DNA of 42,456 bases from QNZT01 sp964573205 (lineage in GTDB: Bacteria; Campylobacterota; Campylobacteria; Campylobacterales; QNZT01). This document shows positions 7,701 through 16,595 of the stretch, piece after piece. The stretch lies in the NCBI GenBank assembly GCA_964573205.1, contig CAZNIT010000037.1:1-42456 (forward strand). The letters are read 5' to 3'. The notes under the pieces were generated by a model that saw only the letters and a program-made list of their open reading frames with translations, made no database searches and had not been told where the DNA came from. Within the stretch, counting starts at the first letter, position 1. Each line of letters opens with the position of its first letter. The position numbers and the translations under genes are program-made.

Positions 7701-8492
7701 TTACTCTTTTTCCTCTTTTGTCTGTCCCCTTTTTTTACCACCCGCTCTTTGAGAACGCTTTGAAAAATTAATAAGCTCTTCAGTGGTATAAACGTCATCG
7801 GGTATATTTTTGAAACACTCGTCAAGCACACGAGCGGCACTTAAAGCATCGGCATAAGCACGATGATGCTCACCTGTTTGAATATCCAAAAAATCTCTTA
7901 AATGTGCAAGTCCATGTTTTTGAGCGTTTATAGTTTTTCTAGCAAGATCCACTGTACATAGTTTTCTATTTAACAACTCGTCCAAGCCGACGGTTTTCAA
8001 TGATGTAGAGATAAAATTAAAATCGAATTTCGCATTATGCGCTACAAAGACGCAATCACTCAAAAAAAGCTTGAAATCGTAAAGCACCTTCTTCAAAGAA
8101 GGAGCATCAGCCAAATCACTTTGTTCGATATTTGTCAAGCGAACGATTGCCTGAGGAATATAATCGGCATAGACATACGATTCGAATCTATCTAAAATAT
8201 CACCGTTTTTATATTTTATAGCACCGATCTCTATAATCTGGTTTTTGACCGGACTATTTCCGTTGGTCTCTATATCGACTATACAATAAATTTCGTCTTT
8301 GTAGCAGTTTTTCTGGGTTCTTAGATAGACCTCCTTTTCATCTTCGACGATAGGAAGTCCGTAGAAGTTGAGAGTTTCAATATCAAGATCCACATCGAAA
8401 TTTTTTTTCAACCGATTTATACAGCCATAAAATTCGTCACGAGGAACACTCCCTTGCTTGAGTTTGCTTACAAGATTGTCAAACTTTTCCAT
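7701..8492 (-). CDS. dnaQ: DnaQ-like 3'-5' exonuclease (DEDDh family)
   Basis: This 263-residue protein has the three exonuclease motifs: Exo I IVDIETNG (D73, E75), Exo II VAHNAKFDF, and Exo III HHRAYADAL with the DEDDh histidine. It resembles the epsilon subunit of DNA polymerase III and related exonucleases. About 65 residues precede Exo I, and a basic tail (SQRAGGKKRGQTKEEKE) ends the protein. It overlaps the end of trpF by 14 nt. From memory, rpe and a dnaQ-like gene are neighbours in Campylobacter and Helicobacter, which supports the orthology. Whether it is the true proofreading subunit or a general exonuclease is not decided by sequence alone. Confidence 0.88.
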   Translation of the reverse strand: MEKFDNLVSKLKQGSVPRDEFYGCINRLKKNFDVDLDIETLNFYGLPIVEDEKEVYLRTQKNCYKDEIYCIVDIETNGNSPVKNQIIEIGAIKYKNGDILDRFESYVYADYIPQAIVRLTNIEQSDLADAPSLKKVLYDFKLFLSDCVFVAHNAKFDFNFISTSLKTVGLDELLNRKLCTVDLARKTINAQKHGLAHLRDFLDIQTGEHHRAYADALSAARVLDECFKNIPDDVYTTEELINFSKRSQRAGGKKRGQTKEEKE

Positions 8493-9075
8493 TTTCTATT
8501 ACTTTAATAAAATTTTTCATCTTCATTTTATCTTTTTTTCCTTTTCTCTTCTCTACACCGCTACTTAAATCGACACCGTAAAAGCCATATTTTAAAACTT
8601 CAGTTACATTTTTCTCATTTAAACCGCCGGCAAGTACGATCTTACTACAATCAACACCTTCAAACCAATCAAGATCAATTCTTTTTCCTTCACCGCCGTA
8701 GCTTTTTACAAACGCATCGATAATACGGTATTGGTCGTTGAATTTTAAAATATCCTCTTTAGATTTCGCTCGTATCACCCTGATATATCTGGTATTTAAA
8801 GAGTCGTAAAAACTTCTTGGCACTTCAAAGTGTATTTGAGCCAAAGAGATATCGCTGAAGTCGCAGATGTCATTTATCTCTTGAGGAGTCTTTTCAACAA
8901 AAAGTCCGACTCTCTCCACAAACGGAGGAAGTTTGGAAATAATATCTTTCGCCTTAGAGGGGGATAGATATCGCGCCGATTTTTCATAAAAAACAAAACC
9001 CAACGCATCCGCTCCCGCCTCCACCGCATCAAGAGCATCTTCGAGATTGGTAATACCGCAGATTTTAACTCGCAT
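8479..9075 (-). CDS. trpF: Phosphoribosylanthranilate isomerase
   Basis: TrpF catalyses the Amadori rearrangement of phosphoribosylanthranilate in tryptophan synthesis. The 198-residue TIM barrel starts MRVKICGITNLEDALDAVEA with the catalytic Cys at residue 6. Later it has LAGGLNEKNV and the phosphate-binding and catalytic Asp region YGVDLSSGVE. It starts at the base after the rpe stop codon and overlaps the exonuclease start, so the three genes are translationally linked. No other trp gene is in the window. Confidence 0.95.
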   Translation of the reverse strand: MRVKICGITNLEDALDAVEAGADALGFVFYEKSARYLSPSKAKDIISKLPPFVERVGLFVEKTPQEINDICDFSDISLAQIHFEVPRSFYDSLNTRYIRVIRAKSKEDILKFNDQYRIIDAFVKSYGGEGKRIDLDWFEGVDCSKIVLAGGLNEKNVTEVLKYGFYGVDLSSGVEKRKGKKDKMKMKNFIKVIENGKV

Positions 9076-9717
9076 CTATATTTGCAAACTTTTTATGGCT
9101 TTTTCGTAGTCGTCGCTACCGTAAACGTAACTTCCTGCAACGACGATATCGACACCGGCGTTTTTGAGATCATATACGTTTTTATCGTTAACACCGCCGT
9201 CCACTTCAATAAGAGCCGAAGAATTTTTACGAAGAATCAGATCTTTTAATCTTGCCGCTTTCTCAATAACGCCCGGTATAAACTTCTGCCCGCCGAATCC
9301 CGGATTTACACTCATTAAAAGTACCATGTCAAGATCTTTAATTATATATTCGAGTTCTTCGCTTCTTGAGTGAGGGTTTAAAACAACAGCCGGTGAAATA
9401 CCGTAATCGCGGATTTTTTGAATGAGTCTGTGAGGATGCTTCTCCTCTTCTATATGAAACGAAAGATATCTCGGTTTCAAAGGAGCGAAAAGCTCCGTAA
9501 AAAAGGTGTTGTTTTCAACCATCAAATGTATATCCAGAGGCTTGGTACTAGCTTGTGCCACACTTTTTACCACAACCGGCCCAATGGTGAGATTCGGTAC
9601 GAAATGACCGTCCATCACATCTACATGAACTAAATCACAGCCGCCTTGACATATCGCTTTTACCTCTTCATCCAGCCTGCCAAAATCGGCCGAGAGAATA
9701 CTTGGTGCAACTTGCAT
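9076..9717 (-). CDS. rpe: Ribulose-phosphate 3-epimerase
   Basis: Rpe interconverts ribulose 5-phosphate and xylulose 5-phosphate in the pentose phosphate or Calvin routes. The 213-residue barrel shows APSILSADFGRLDEEV, the metal site HVDVMDGHFVPN, HLMVEN, LMSVNPGFGGQKFIP and EVDGGVN. The start has GAGG 4 nt upstream of the ATG. It is the first gene of the rpe-trpF-dnaQ-like cluster. Confidence 0.96.
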   Translation of the reverse strand: MQVAPSILSADFGRLDEEVKAICQGGCDLVHVDVMDGHFVPNLTIGPVVVKSVAQASTKPLDIHLMVENNTFFTELFAPLKPRYLSFHIEEEKHPHRLIQKIRDYGISPAVVLNPHSRSEELEYIIKDLDMVLLMSVNPGFGGQKFIPGVIEKAARLKDLILRKNSSALIEVDGGVNDKNVYDLKNAGVDIVVAGSYVYGSDDYEKAIKSLQI

Positions 9718-9812
9718 AAAACCTCATCATATTTTCAGACTTTAACGACATCTCTCACATTAAAACACTATCATAAGAAGTCTTTAGAATATTTTACAAA
9801 AAAGTGCTTAAC

Positions 9813-10235
9813 TTAAGCTACGGCCAACATATGTGAAAATTTACGTCTTATACTCTCGATAATTCCGTATTCTCTCGTAGCGGAAGTTTCGTACAGATGA
9901 ATTTTTAGCATCTGAGTACTCCATATATGAAAATGCGTGGCCTCTTTCGGATTCAATCTGTAACCGACGGCTATTATCGCATCGAGATTGTAAAAATTTC
10001 CGCTTACATATCGCCCTTCATAATTTTCTATTTCGATCGAACGATTTACGAAACTCTCTTCCAACTCCCCGCTTGCAAACAGAGTCTTCAATAAAATATA
10101 TACATCTTTTACACCGCAACAAAAAAGTTTACTCATCTGTACTTGAGTCATATAAAAACTATCATGACTCATCACTACTTTCAGATCCTTTTTACTAAAC
10201 GGACTTTGATAATTTAAACTCTTTATCGCTCTCAT
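9813..10235 (-). CDS. Short RhuM-family (DNA-binding domain) protein
   Basis: The 140-residue product matches the N-terminal part of RhuM family proteins: FYMTQVQMSKLFCCGVKDVY resembles the family's helix-turn-helix start (LTQ.QMA.LF.V....I). Then follow FYNLDAIIAVGYRLNPKEAT and HFHIWSTQMLKIHLYE, which match NLD.IIAVGYRV.S..ATQFR.W. Full RhuM proteins are about 330 residues, so this is only the amino-terminal module. It ends cleanly at SHMLAVA with no sign of a nearby frameshift. TAAGGAG lies 7 nt before the ATG. Family members often lie in variable or defence-related loci but the function is unknown. Two inverted repeats lie just upstream. Confidence 0.8.
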   Translation of the reverse strand: MRAIKSLNYQSPFSKKDLKVVMSHDSFYMTQVQMSKLFCCGVKDVYILLKTLFASGELEESFVNRSIEIENYEGRYVSGNFYNLDAIIAVGYRLNPKEATHFHIWSTQMLKIHLYETSATREYGIIESIRRKFSHMLAVA

Positions 10236-10236
10236 C

Positions 10237-10260
10237 AGCTAACTCCTTATTTGGTTAGCT
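10237..10260 (-). promoter_or_regulatory. Inverted repeat enclosing the ribosome-binding site of the RhuM gene
   Basis: AGCTAAC (10237-10243) and GTTAGCT (10254-10260) are perfect 7-bp arms with a 10-nt loop. The minus-strand loop holds AAATAAGGA, so the Shine-Dalgarno sequence sits in the loop and the first base of the right arm, ending just before the ATG at 10235. It could be an operator or an RNA hairpin that limits translation. Confidence 0.5.
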
Positions 10261-10291
10261 TAATTTTATTCTTTTTTGACGAAGTTATCCA

Positions 10292-10316
10292 AAAATATTT
10301 CAAATTGAAATATTTT
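10292..10316. promoter_or_regulatory. 25-bp AT-rich palindrome between gspF and the RhuM gene
   Basis: AAAATATTTCAA and TTGAAATATTTT are perfect 12-bp arms around one central base. The right arm overlaps the gspF stop codon. On the minus strand the hairpin is followed by TTGG only, so it is a poor terminator. It could be an operator for the downstream RhuM gene or a weak terminator for gspF. Confidence 0.5.
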
Positions 10317-11535
10317 ATATTTTTCCTATATTCATCGAAAATATCGGTAACAACATCGCCACTACTATCACACCGATTGTAACACCGACAAACAAAATAA
10401 GCATAGGTTCTAAAAGAGAAAGAAAAAGATCTATTTTACTTCGATTCTCCGCGAAATAGAGATCTGCGAGATTTTGCATCACCAAAGCGACTTCACTAGT
10501 CTCTTCTCCCAGCGCAATAGCCTGAATGAAAGATTTATCGACATGTTTTCCGTATTTGGAAAGTGAAGCGGAGAACTTCTTTCCCTCGACAACCTCTTTG
10601 GAGGCTTTGATGAATTCATCTTTTATTACAACATTATCCAGAATATTAGAAGCCAATTTTACGGCATGTACGAACGTAACTCCTGACTTCACCAAAACCG
10701 ATGTAATATATGAAAATCTGGCGAGCTCAAAAGTCTGTATAATTTTTCCAAAAATAGGAAGCGAGAGTAGAAACTTATGATACATATATTTAAACGCTCT
10801 ATTGGTACGAACCAAAAACTGAAAAATAGCGGCTATAACGATAATAATTACGGATATATGCAGCCAATACGCACCTAAAAAATCTCCGACGGCAATTACC
10901 GCTTTCGTAATCGAGGGAAGCTCCTGTTTCAACTGTGTGAACATACCCGTTATCTTCGGCACGACGGTCGTGAGCATAAAAGCTACCATCATAACCGATA
11001 TTATTATTATAAACATAGGATAGACCAACGCCTGCTTAACTTTCCCTGCTACTTTGTCTTGTTCTTCGACAAAGCGAGCCATCTCAAAAAGCACCTCGGC
11101 TAAACTTCCGCTCTCTTCCGCCACTTTTATCGACTGCTTGTAAAATACGGGCAATTCTATTATTTCTTGAGATTCTAGTGAAGCGTAGTAGCTCTTCCCC
11201 TCATCCATACTATTTTCCAAAGAGCTTAAAAAATCGACCATCAAAGGCTCATTTTCATACTGCGACTTGGCAAGACGAATAACATTTACTATAGGAATTC
11301 CACTTCTTAGATAAATCGCCAGATTTCTTGAAAGGTTGGCAAGATTTTTCGCACTTAGTTGTCGTTTTCTTCGGAAATTGATCTTATCCCAAAAAGATGC
11401 ACCGCTCTCTTCGATACTTTGATAAATGATTCCTTTTGATTTAATTTTCCGTCTAGCTTCGTTTAAATCCGCCGCCTCTATGCGCGCTTTGACTTTTTTC
11501 CCGTTTTTGTCAAAACCTTTGTATAAAAAGATCAT
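10315..11535 (-). CDS. gspF: Type II secretion inner-membrane platform protein GspF
   Basis: GspF is the polytopic platform protein that couples the ATPase to pseudopilus assembly. The 406-residue protein begins MIFLYKGFDKNGKKVKARIEA, typical of the family, and has two T2SSF domains. Hydrophobic segments lie near residues 168-195, 222-240 and 370-400. The family pattern LFVGVTIGVIVVAMLLPIFSM ends the protein. Its ATG shares one base with the gspE stop codon. It is the last gene of the secretion operon. Confidence 0.93.
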   Translation of the reverse strand: MIFLYKGFDKNGKKVKARIEAADLNEARRKIKSKGIIYQSIEESGASFWDKINFRRKRQLSAKNLANLSRNLAIYLRSGIPIVNVIRLAKSQYENEPLMVDFLSSLENSMDEGKSYYASLESQEIIELPVFYKQSIKVAEESGSLAEVLFEMARFVEEQDKVAGKVKQALVYPMFIIIISVMMVAFMLTTVVPKITGMFTQLKQELPSITKAVIAVGDFLGAYWLHISVIIIVIAAIFQFLVRTNRAFKYMYHKFLLSLPIFGKIIQTFELARFSYITSVLVKSGVTFVHAVKLASNILDNVVIKDEFIKASKEVVEGKKFSASLSKYGKHVDKSFIQAIALGEETSEVALVMQNLADLYFAENRSKIDLFLSLLEPMLILFVGVTIGVIVVAMLLPIFSMNIGKI

Positions 11536-13058
11536 TAGTCTTTAAGCCCTACGCGAATGACCTCTTTTAAAGACGTAACACCGTTTAGCATAAGCCCCAA
11601 AAGCTGTTCACCGATAAGTTTCATCCCTTTATTTCTCATCGCTTCTCTGATCTCAAAATCGGTCATCTTGTTTTTCAACATGATCTTCACTTCATCGTCC
11701 ATTATCAAAAGCTCACCGACCGCTTGTCTGCCGATATATCCCGTAAAATTACATTTTGGACATCCGACGGGATCAAAAACTTCCACATCGTCTTTTATAT
11801 TAAACTCCATCCTTATATCTTTTGGCAGCGTGCCTCTTTTTTTACAATCTTTGCAAAGTTTTCTAACGAGTCGCTGAGCCAAAACACCTAATAGCGAAGA
11901 ACTTATGAGAAAATCGTCCACACCCATATCCACAAGTCTGGTGATAGCGGCCGCGGTATTGTTGGTATGTAGAGTGGATAACATAAGATGACCCGTTAAT
12001 GCGGCTTGTATCGCAATCTCCGCCGTCTCTTTATCTCTTATTTCACCGACCATTACGATATCCGGATCTTGTCTTAAAATAGATCTAAGACCAGCGGCAA
12101 ACGTTAGACCTGTTTTAGTATTAACCTGTATTTGGTTTATATTGTCGGCCTTATACTCTACGGGATCTTCTACGGTAATTATATTTTTATCCGGCGTGGC
12201 CACAGTCTGCAAAAAAGTGTGAAGCGTCGTTGATTTACCGCTTCCGGTAGGTCCTGTCACCAAAATCATACCATGAGAATGTTCAAGCAGTTTTTCAAAC
12301 TCATTTTGCAAATTTTTCGTAAATCCCAATTTCTCAAGCGTAGGAATATCGCTTGATTCCATTAATATCCGCATAACGACTCTTTCACCATAATACGTAG
12401 GAAGAACGGAAACACGAATATCGAGATCTTTACCCGCTATTTTCACCTGCGTACGACCGTCTTGAGGAACTCTTTTTTCGGAGATGTCGAGATTTGAGAT
12501 CACCTTTATCCGGCTTATGACGAGCGCTATTATATTTTTGTCAAGATCGACATGTTTTACCAATACGCCGTCAACTCTGAAACGAACCACACCTCTTTTT
12601 TCATGTGACTCTATATGTATATCCGAAGCTCCCTTTTTAACAGCCTGATAAAAAAGAGAGTTGACAAATTTAATTATCGGAGCGGACTCTTCACTAGTTA
12701 ATATATCACTACTGTTTTTCAAAAATTCCGTAAGAGAGATATCCTCTTCGAGAAGCTCGCTTTCACTCTCTTCGTTTATCGTCGAGGAGAGCTCTTTATC
12801 CGTCTTGATCTCCAAAAAGCGATGATAGAGTCTGTCATACGAATCCTGATCTACAAAAGCCAAAGGATACTTAACATCCAGCTTCGATAGTAAGTTGAAT
12901 CCGTCAACCAGATGCTCGGGATGCAAAACAATAAACTCTTTTCCCTCGATCTTCGTAAACAAAAGTGAGTTTTTGACACAAAGATCTATATCGATACCGT
13001 TTACCAACTCGGGATAAAGATCAAGATTATTAAATTCAAAAACATTGTTTAATTTCAT
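11535..13058 (-). CDS. gspE: Type II secretion ATPase GspE
   Basis: GspE is the cytoplasmic hexameric ATPase that powers pseudopilus assembly. The 507-residue protein has Walker A GPTGSGKST at residues 269-277, the Asp box region ITVEDPVEY, Walker B region DPDIVMVGEIRDKETAE, and the His box LTGHLMLSTLHTNN. A zinc-binding pair of CxxC motifs (CKDC and CPKC) is kept in the C-terminal part. The N-terminal 120 residues would contact the GspL-like protein. The same architecture occurs in PilB, but the operon context with a secretin, a PDZ protein and GspK/L/M-like genes favours GspE. Confidence 0.93.
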   Translation of the reverse strand: MKLNNVFEFNNLDLYPELVNGIDIDLCVKNSLLFTKIEGKEFIVLHPEHLVDGFNLLSKLDVKYPLAFVDQDSYDRLYHRFLEIKTDKELSSTINEESESELLEEDISLTEFLKNSSDILTSEESAPIIKFVNSLFYQAVKKGASDIHIESHEKRGVVRFRVDGVLVKHVDLDKNIIALVISRIKVISNLDISEKRVPQDGRTQVKIAGKDLDIRVSVLPTYYGERVVMRILMESSDIPTLEKLGFTKNLQNEFEKLLEHSHGMILVTGPTGSGKSTTLHTFLQTVATPDKNIITVEDPVEYKADNINQIQVNTKTGLTFAAGLRSILRQDPDIVMVGEIRDKETAEIAIQAALTGHLMLSTLHTNNTAAAITRLVDMGVDDFLISSSLLGVLAQRLVRKLCKDCKKRGTLPKDIRMEFNIKDDVEVFDPVGCPKCNFTGYIGRQAVGELLIMDDEVKIMLKNKMTDFEIREAMRNKGMKLIGEQLLGLMLNGVTSLKEVIRVGLKD

Positions 13059-13067
13059 AAATGAGTC

Positions 13068-15269
13068 CTAATAAACTTCATCGATTTTGACACGCTCTTT
13101 TGATATGACGTTACCCTGAGCATCTTTGACGACTCTATAAGCTCTTTGACGCTCGTCTATTATAATCTCCTGAGTCGGTTTATCGCTTTGAAATCTATTT
13201 GAACTCTGATGAACGGTCGTTACTATTTCGTCTTCATGTAAAATCTCTGGATTTATCGCCTCGACTTGAAGCTCAGGAGCTATTTGACTTTCGTCAATAA
13301 TGAGAGGTTTACCCTCTTTTAGTTTTTCATCAAGCTGAGTCGCCAAATCCTTCTCCACCATCTCAAGGCGTCCAAGAGCTTCCTTGAGACGACTTAAATC
13401 TTCACTTCTTTTGACAATATATGGAGTTATCATGATCACCAAAGAGATCTTATCGACATTTTCGGTAGTATGCCTGAAAGGAATTCCCAAAATCGGTATA
13501 TCTCCAAGAAGAGGGATTTTCGTTACCGTCTTACTTGTTTTATCTTTGACCAACCCTCCTATTATGACGGTTTCACCGTTTTTAACAATGGAAGTAGTTG
13601 AAACTTCTCGCTTCGTCGTAGTCGGAAGCCCAACCTGTCCTCCGATTACATCCTCCAAAATAGCCTTTACATCCAATGCCACTTTATTATCTTCGGAGAT
13701 TCTAGGTTTAACTTTCAAAGTAAGACCTATATCTTCTCTGGAATAGTTTTGCCGTGTTAGAGATGTCGCATCCGAACCGGTAGTCGTTTGGGTCAAAACG
13801 GATTCGGTTCGTCCGACATACAAAGATGATTCTTTGTTATTTATACAAAGAACGGCCGGTTCGGAGAGTATGTTCGCAACTCCGTTTTTATCAAAAAGAG
13901 AGATAGTCGTGCCCAGAGCCAAAGCTTTCGTAACTTTAGGAATATCGAAATTGGTACCAAGAAGCGACGCTACCTGAGCGATAGCGTCCGAGCCGTCCAG
14001 ACTCCCCAACACTCCGCTAAAACCGTATATACCCGAATCGTTCACGATACCGCTTAAAAGCGAATATTTCACCCCGAGTTGTTCAGCTTTGTTTTTACTT
14101 ATTTCGACGATTTTAGCCTGTACATAGACTTGTTGTCTCTCTACGTCCAGCTCTTCTATAACGCTTCTGATCTCTTTAATTTCACGATCGGTCGCATAAA
14201 CCACTACCGCGTTGAGCTCGGTATCTACCGTCACCGTCGGCTTATTTTTTCCGCTTACGGAGGGGAGTGGCTCATTTTTGGAAACTACCGGCTGAGACTG
14301 TCTGTTTTTCGATTCTTTGGAGCTTTTGGAACCGACAACTTTCGGTTTTGCTTTTGCAAACGTTAAGCTATCGGAACTTTTGTGTGACTTTGCGAAACTC
14401 TTATCCGATAAAAGTTTCTCTAAAGTTTTCACTATTTCCGCCGCATCGGCATTTTTTACATAAATTATCTCCATATGTTTATCAACCGTCTCATTAGATC
14501 TATCCATATTCCTAACTTTAGGAATAAGTTTTCTTACATTCTTTTTAGAACCCACTAAAACGATGGAATTACTTGCATCATCGGCAAAAACACTGATCTT
14601 TTGTGTCTGTATTTTATTATCGAACATAGCGTTCGCCAACTTTTGCACTTTAGGCAAAACCGATTTGGCATCGGCGTTTACCAGATATACAAAATGAGCA
14701 TTAGGTTTTACTGTACCGTTATCAAGTCTGCGGATAAGATTTCTTATAGTTTTTATATTTTCCGGGAAATCGGTCACTACGACCGAATTGCTTTCATAAG
14801 AGAGTGTAATCTTACCGTATTTACTCAAAAGAAAATTGACTTGTCTTAAAATCGTTCTGACATTTAGATTCTCAACCGGCACGACGACGGTTTGGACTTC
14901 ATCTATTTTCGAATCTCCATATACCGGGGGAGCAGATTTTGGAGCATCGGCACTTCTTATAACCTGCAAAAAACCGTTTTTCGTGTCTCTTAACGTGTAA
15001 CCTTTATTTGAAAGAACCTTTATGAGCAGATCATATATCTTATCTTTTCTGACAGGTTTGACGGAAACGAAATCGACGGTTCCTTGTACGTTTTGACCGA
15101 TCAAAATATTTTTTCCTGTAATATGTGCGACCATCTTGATAAAATCGACTATCTTCAAATCTTGAAAATTTATTTTTACGGTATTTTGACTATCTTTGTG
15201 CTCTAATGCCGCACTTTGTAAAAAAAGCGCTCCTAAAAGCAGAAAAACGGTTACTAAATTTTTTATCAT
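13068..15269 (-). CDS. gspD: Type II secretion outer-membrane secretin GspD
   Basis: GspD forms the outer-membrane channel. The 733-residue protein has a signal peptide (residues 1-21), an N0 domain (about 28-105) starting INFQDLKIVDFIKMVAHITG, N-domain repeats with the secretin motif (VVVPVENLNVRTIL, HFVYLVNADAKSVLP, MEIIYVKNADAAEIV), a low-complexity Ser/Lys linker at about 296-345 inside the N3 region, and the secretin domain at about 385-630 with VQAKIVEI and VIIGGLVKDK. A 90-residue tail follows. There is no lipobox cysteine. The start is 8 nt after the gspC-like stop. Confidence 0.93.
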   Translation of the reverse strand: MIKNLVTVFLLLGALFLQSAALEHKDSQNTVKINFQDLKIVDFIKMVAHITGKNILIGQNVQGTVDFVSVKPVRKDKIYDLLIKVLSNKGYTLRDTKNGFLQVIRSADAPKSAPPVYGDSKIDEVQTVVVPVENLNVRTILRQVNFLLSKYGKITLSYESNSVVVTDFPENIKTIRNLIRRLDNGTVKPNAHFVYLVNADAKSVLPKVQKLANAMFDNKIQTQKISVFADDASNSIVLVGSKKNVRKLIPKVRNMDRSNETVDKHMEIIYVKNADAAEIVKTLEKLLSDKSFAKSHKSSDSLTFAKAKPKVVGSKSSKESKNRQSQPVVSKNEPLPSVSGKNKPTVTVDTELNAVVVYATDREIKEIRSVIEELDVERQQVYVQAKIVEISKNKAEQLGVKYSLLSGIVNDSGIYGFSGVLGSLDGSDAIAQVASLLGTNFDIPKVTKALALGTTISLFDKNGVANILSEPAVLCINNKESSLYVGRTESVLTQTTTGSDATSLTRQNYSREDIGLTLKVKPRISEDNKVALDVKAILEDVIGGQVGLPTTTKREVSTTSIVKNGETVIIGGLVKDKTSKTVTKIPLLGDIPILGIPFRHTTENVDKISLVIMITPYIVKRSEDLSRLKEALGRLEMVEKDLATQLDEKLKEGKPLIIDESQIAPELQVEAINPEILHEDEIVTTVHQSSNRFQSDKPTQEIIIDERQRAYRVVKDAQGNVISKERVKIDEVY

Positions 15270-15277
15270 CTCATCCC

Positions 15278-16096
15278 CTAGTTTATACTAAATTCCAGTT
15301 CGATCTCACTGTCTCCACGAAGTATCGAAAGTGTCAAACCGTCTAAATTATTTATATTATTATAATACTTCATAACATCTGAAAGTGATTTTATTTCATT
15401 ACCGTCAATACCTTTTATCACATCTCCGCTTTTAAGTCCGGATATATCGAAAAATGATCCTTTTTTAACATAGTTTACACGAAAACCGTCAATACGACCG
15501 TTTTTTCTGATCTCCTGAATTCTTATATTTTTCCAAATTTTATTCGGATTTTTTATGTACGACTCGACCTCTTGATGAGAGATAGTCACGGGCTCGAAAG
15601 GTTCCATACCCTCTTGTGCGCTCTCTTTAGCGTTTGTTGAACCCTTCGAAAAAGCTCTTTTGTTTCTACTCTCTTCGTCGATCACTACATCGTAGTGAAC
15701 TCCGTTTTTGTCGAATACCGCTCTATTATCGTAAATTTCTATCAAAGTATATCCCACATACTTTTCACCTTTATGCAAAAATGTCGTTCCGAGATGATCT
15801 TCTATCACGATAAAACTATTCTCATTTTCAAGATATGTACCCTTTAGCTTGATATCTTTTATTCTATTTGCGGTCTCCATCTGCTTAACAACAGGTTTAT
15901 CGTTACCGGATTCCAAAATTTTACCAAACAGGTTCAGGTTGTAATGATAAGAGAGATTTTGCGGAGTTTTCGAGGTGATATCGTCTTTTGATAAGAACAG
16001 AAACGACACTACCGCATACATTAACTTAACGATCGCAAACGGAAACAAAAGATAAATAATGAAATTTTTCAACAATTTATTTGATGAGCGATTCAT
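15278..16096 (-). CDS. gspC: GspC-like type II secretion protein with PDZ domain
   Basis: The 272-residue protein has a short cytoplasmic start, one membrane helix near residues 11-33, a periplasmic homology region (IKLKGTYLENENSFIVIEDH, then KGEKYVGYTLIEIYDNRAVF, typical of GspC), a charged linker, and a C-terminal PDZ domain with FDISGLKSGDVIKGIDGNEI. GspC links the inner-membrane platform to the secretin. I chose ATG 16096 because AGGGG lies 7 nt upstream; ATG codons at 16102 and 16111 are in frame and possible. It overlaps the preceding gene by 20 nt. Confidence 0.82.
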   Translation of the reverse strand: MNRSSNKLLKNFIIYLLFPFAIVKLMYAVVSFLFLSKDDITSKTPQNLSYHYNLNLFGKILESGNDKPVVKQMETANRIKDIKLKGTYLENENSFIVIEDHLGTTFLHKGEKYVGYTLIEIYDNRAVFDKNGVHYDVVIDEESRNKRAFSKGSTNAKESAQEGMEPFEPVTISHQEVESYIKNPNKIWKNIRIQEIRKNGRIDGFRVNYVKKGSFFDISGLKSGDVIKGIDGNEIKSLSDVMKYYNNINNLDGLTLSILRGDSEIELEFSIN

Positions 16097-16595
16097 ACAC
16101 ATACCCCTCATCTCTTTTTCTAAAAAGTTCTCTAAAGATTTGCGATCGTTTAAAATTTTTACTCGGTTCGCAAATCAGTTTTATTTTTCCCTCTTTTAGT
16201 TTCAAACTCCCCCACACTTTTCCAAAATTTCCTTCCGCCTCGATCTTCACAACAAACGGGTACCACAAAGCTTGTGATATTCGAACGAAACCATCTTTTA
16301 GATCGAACACTCTTTTTACGTCTTTGCCGGAGCTTATATCTTTTGCTACCGCACTATTATATATAAGCCAAGGCTTGACGCTTATACTCTTGATTCGAGC
16401 CGATTCAATCCCGTCGTAAAAAAGTTTCGCATCCTCTATCTTTAAATCGATCAATCTATCTTTTAAACCCTCTTGAGAAATAGTTATTTTCCGCTCTTGC
16501 AAAACGGCTTTCAAAGTATAAAAAAGTTGCTCTTTAGGCATCAAAAATATCAAAGCCAGATAGGTCGAGAGTAAAATGAACAAAAACTTTTTCAT
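16077..16595 (-). CDS. GspN-like hypothetical protein of the secretion operon
   Basis: The 172-residue product has an N-terminal hydrophobic segment (residues 3-20), which may be a signal anchor, followed by a soluble region with ITISQEGLKDRLIDLKIEDA. That pattern resembles GspN and LPS-assembly-like beta-rich proteins, but the match is weak and rests mainly on position between the gspM-like and gspC-like genes. GspN is normally about 250 residues, so this would be a short form. Its ATG overlaps the upstream stop by 4 nt. The function is otherwise unknown. Confidence 0.6.
   Translation of the reverse strand: MKKFLFILLSTYLALIFLMPKEQLFYTLKAVLQERKITISQEGLKDRLIDLKIEDAKLFYDGIESARIKSISVKPWLIYNSAVAKDISSGKDVKRVFDLKDGFVRISQALWYPFVVKIEAEGNFGKVWGSLKLKEGKIKLICEPSKNFKRSQIFRELFRKRDEGYVYESLIK

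Noticed and set aside
9807..9819. GCTTAACTTAAGC palindrome at the end of the RhuM gene
   Set aside because: Arms of 6 bp with a single central base and no T run; too short to call a terminator or operator.
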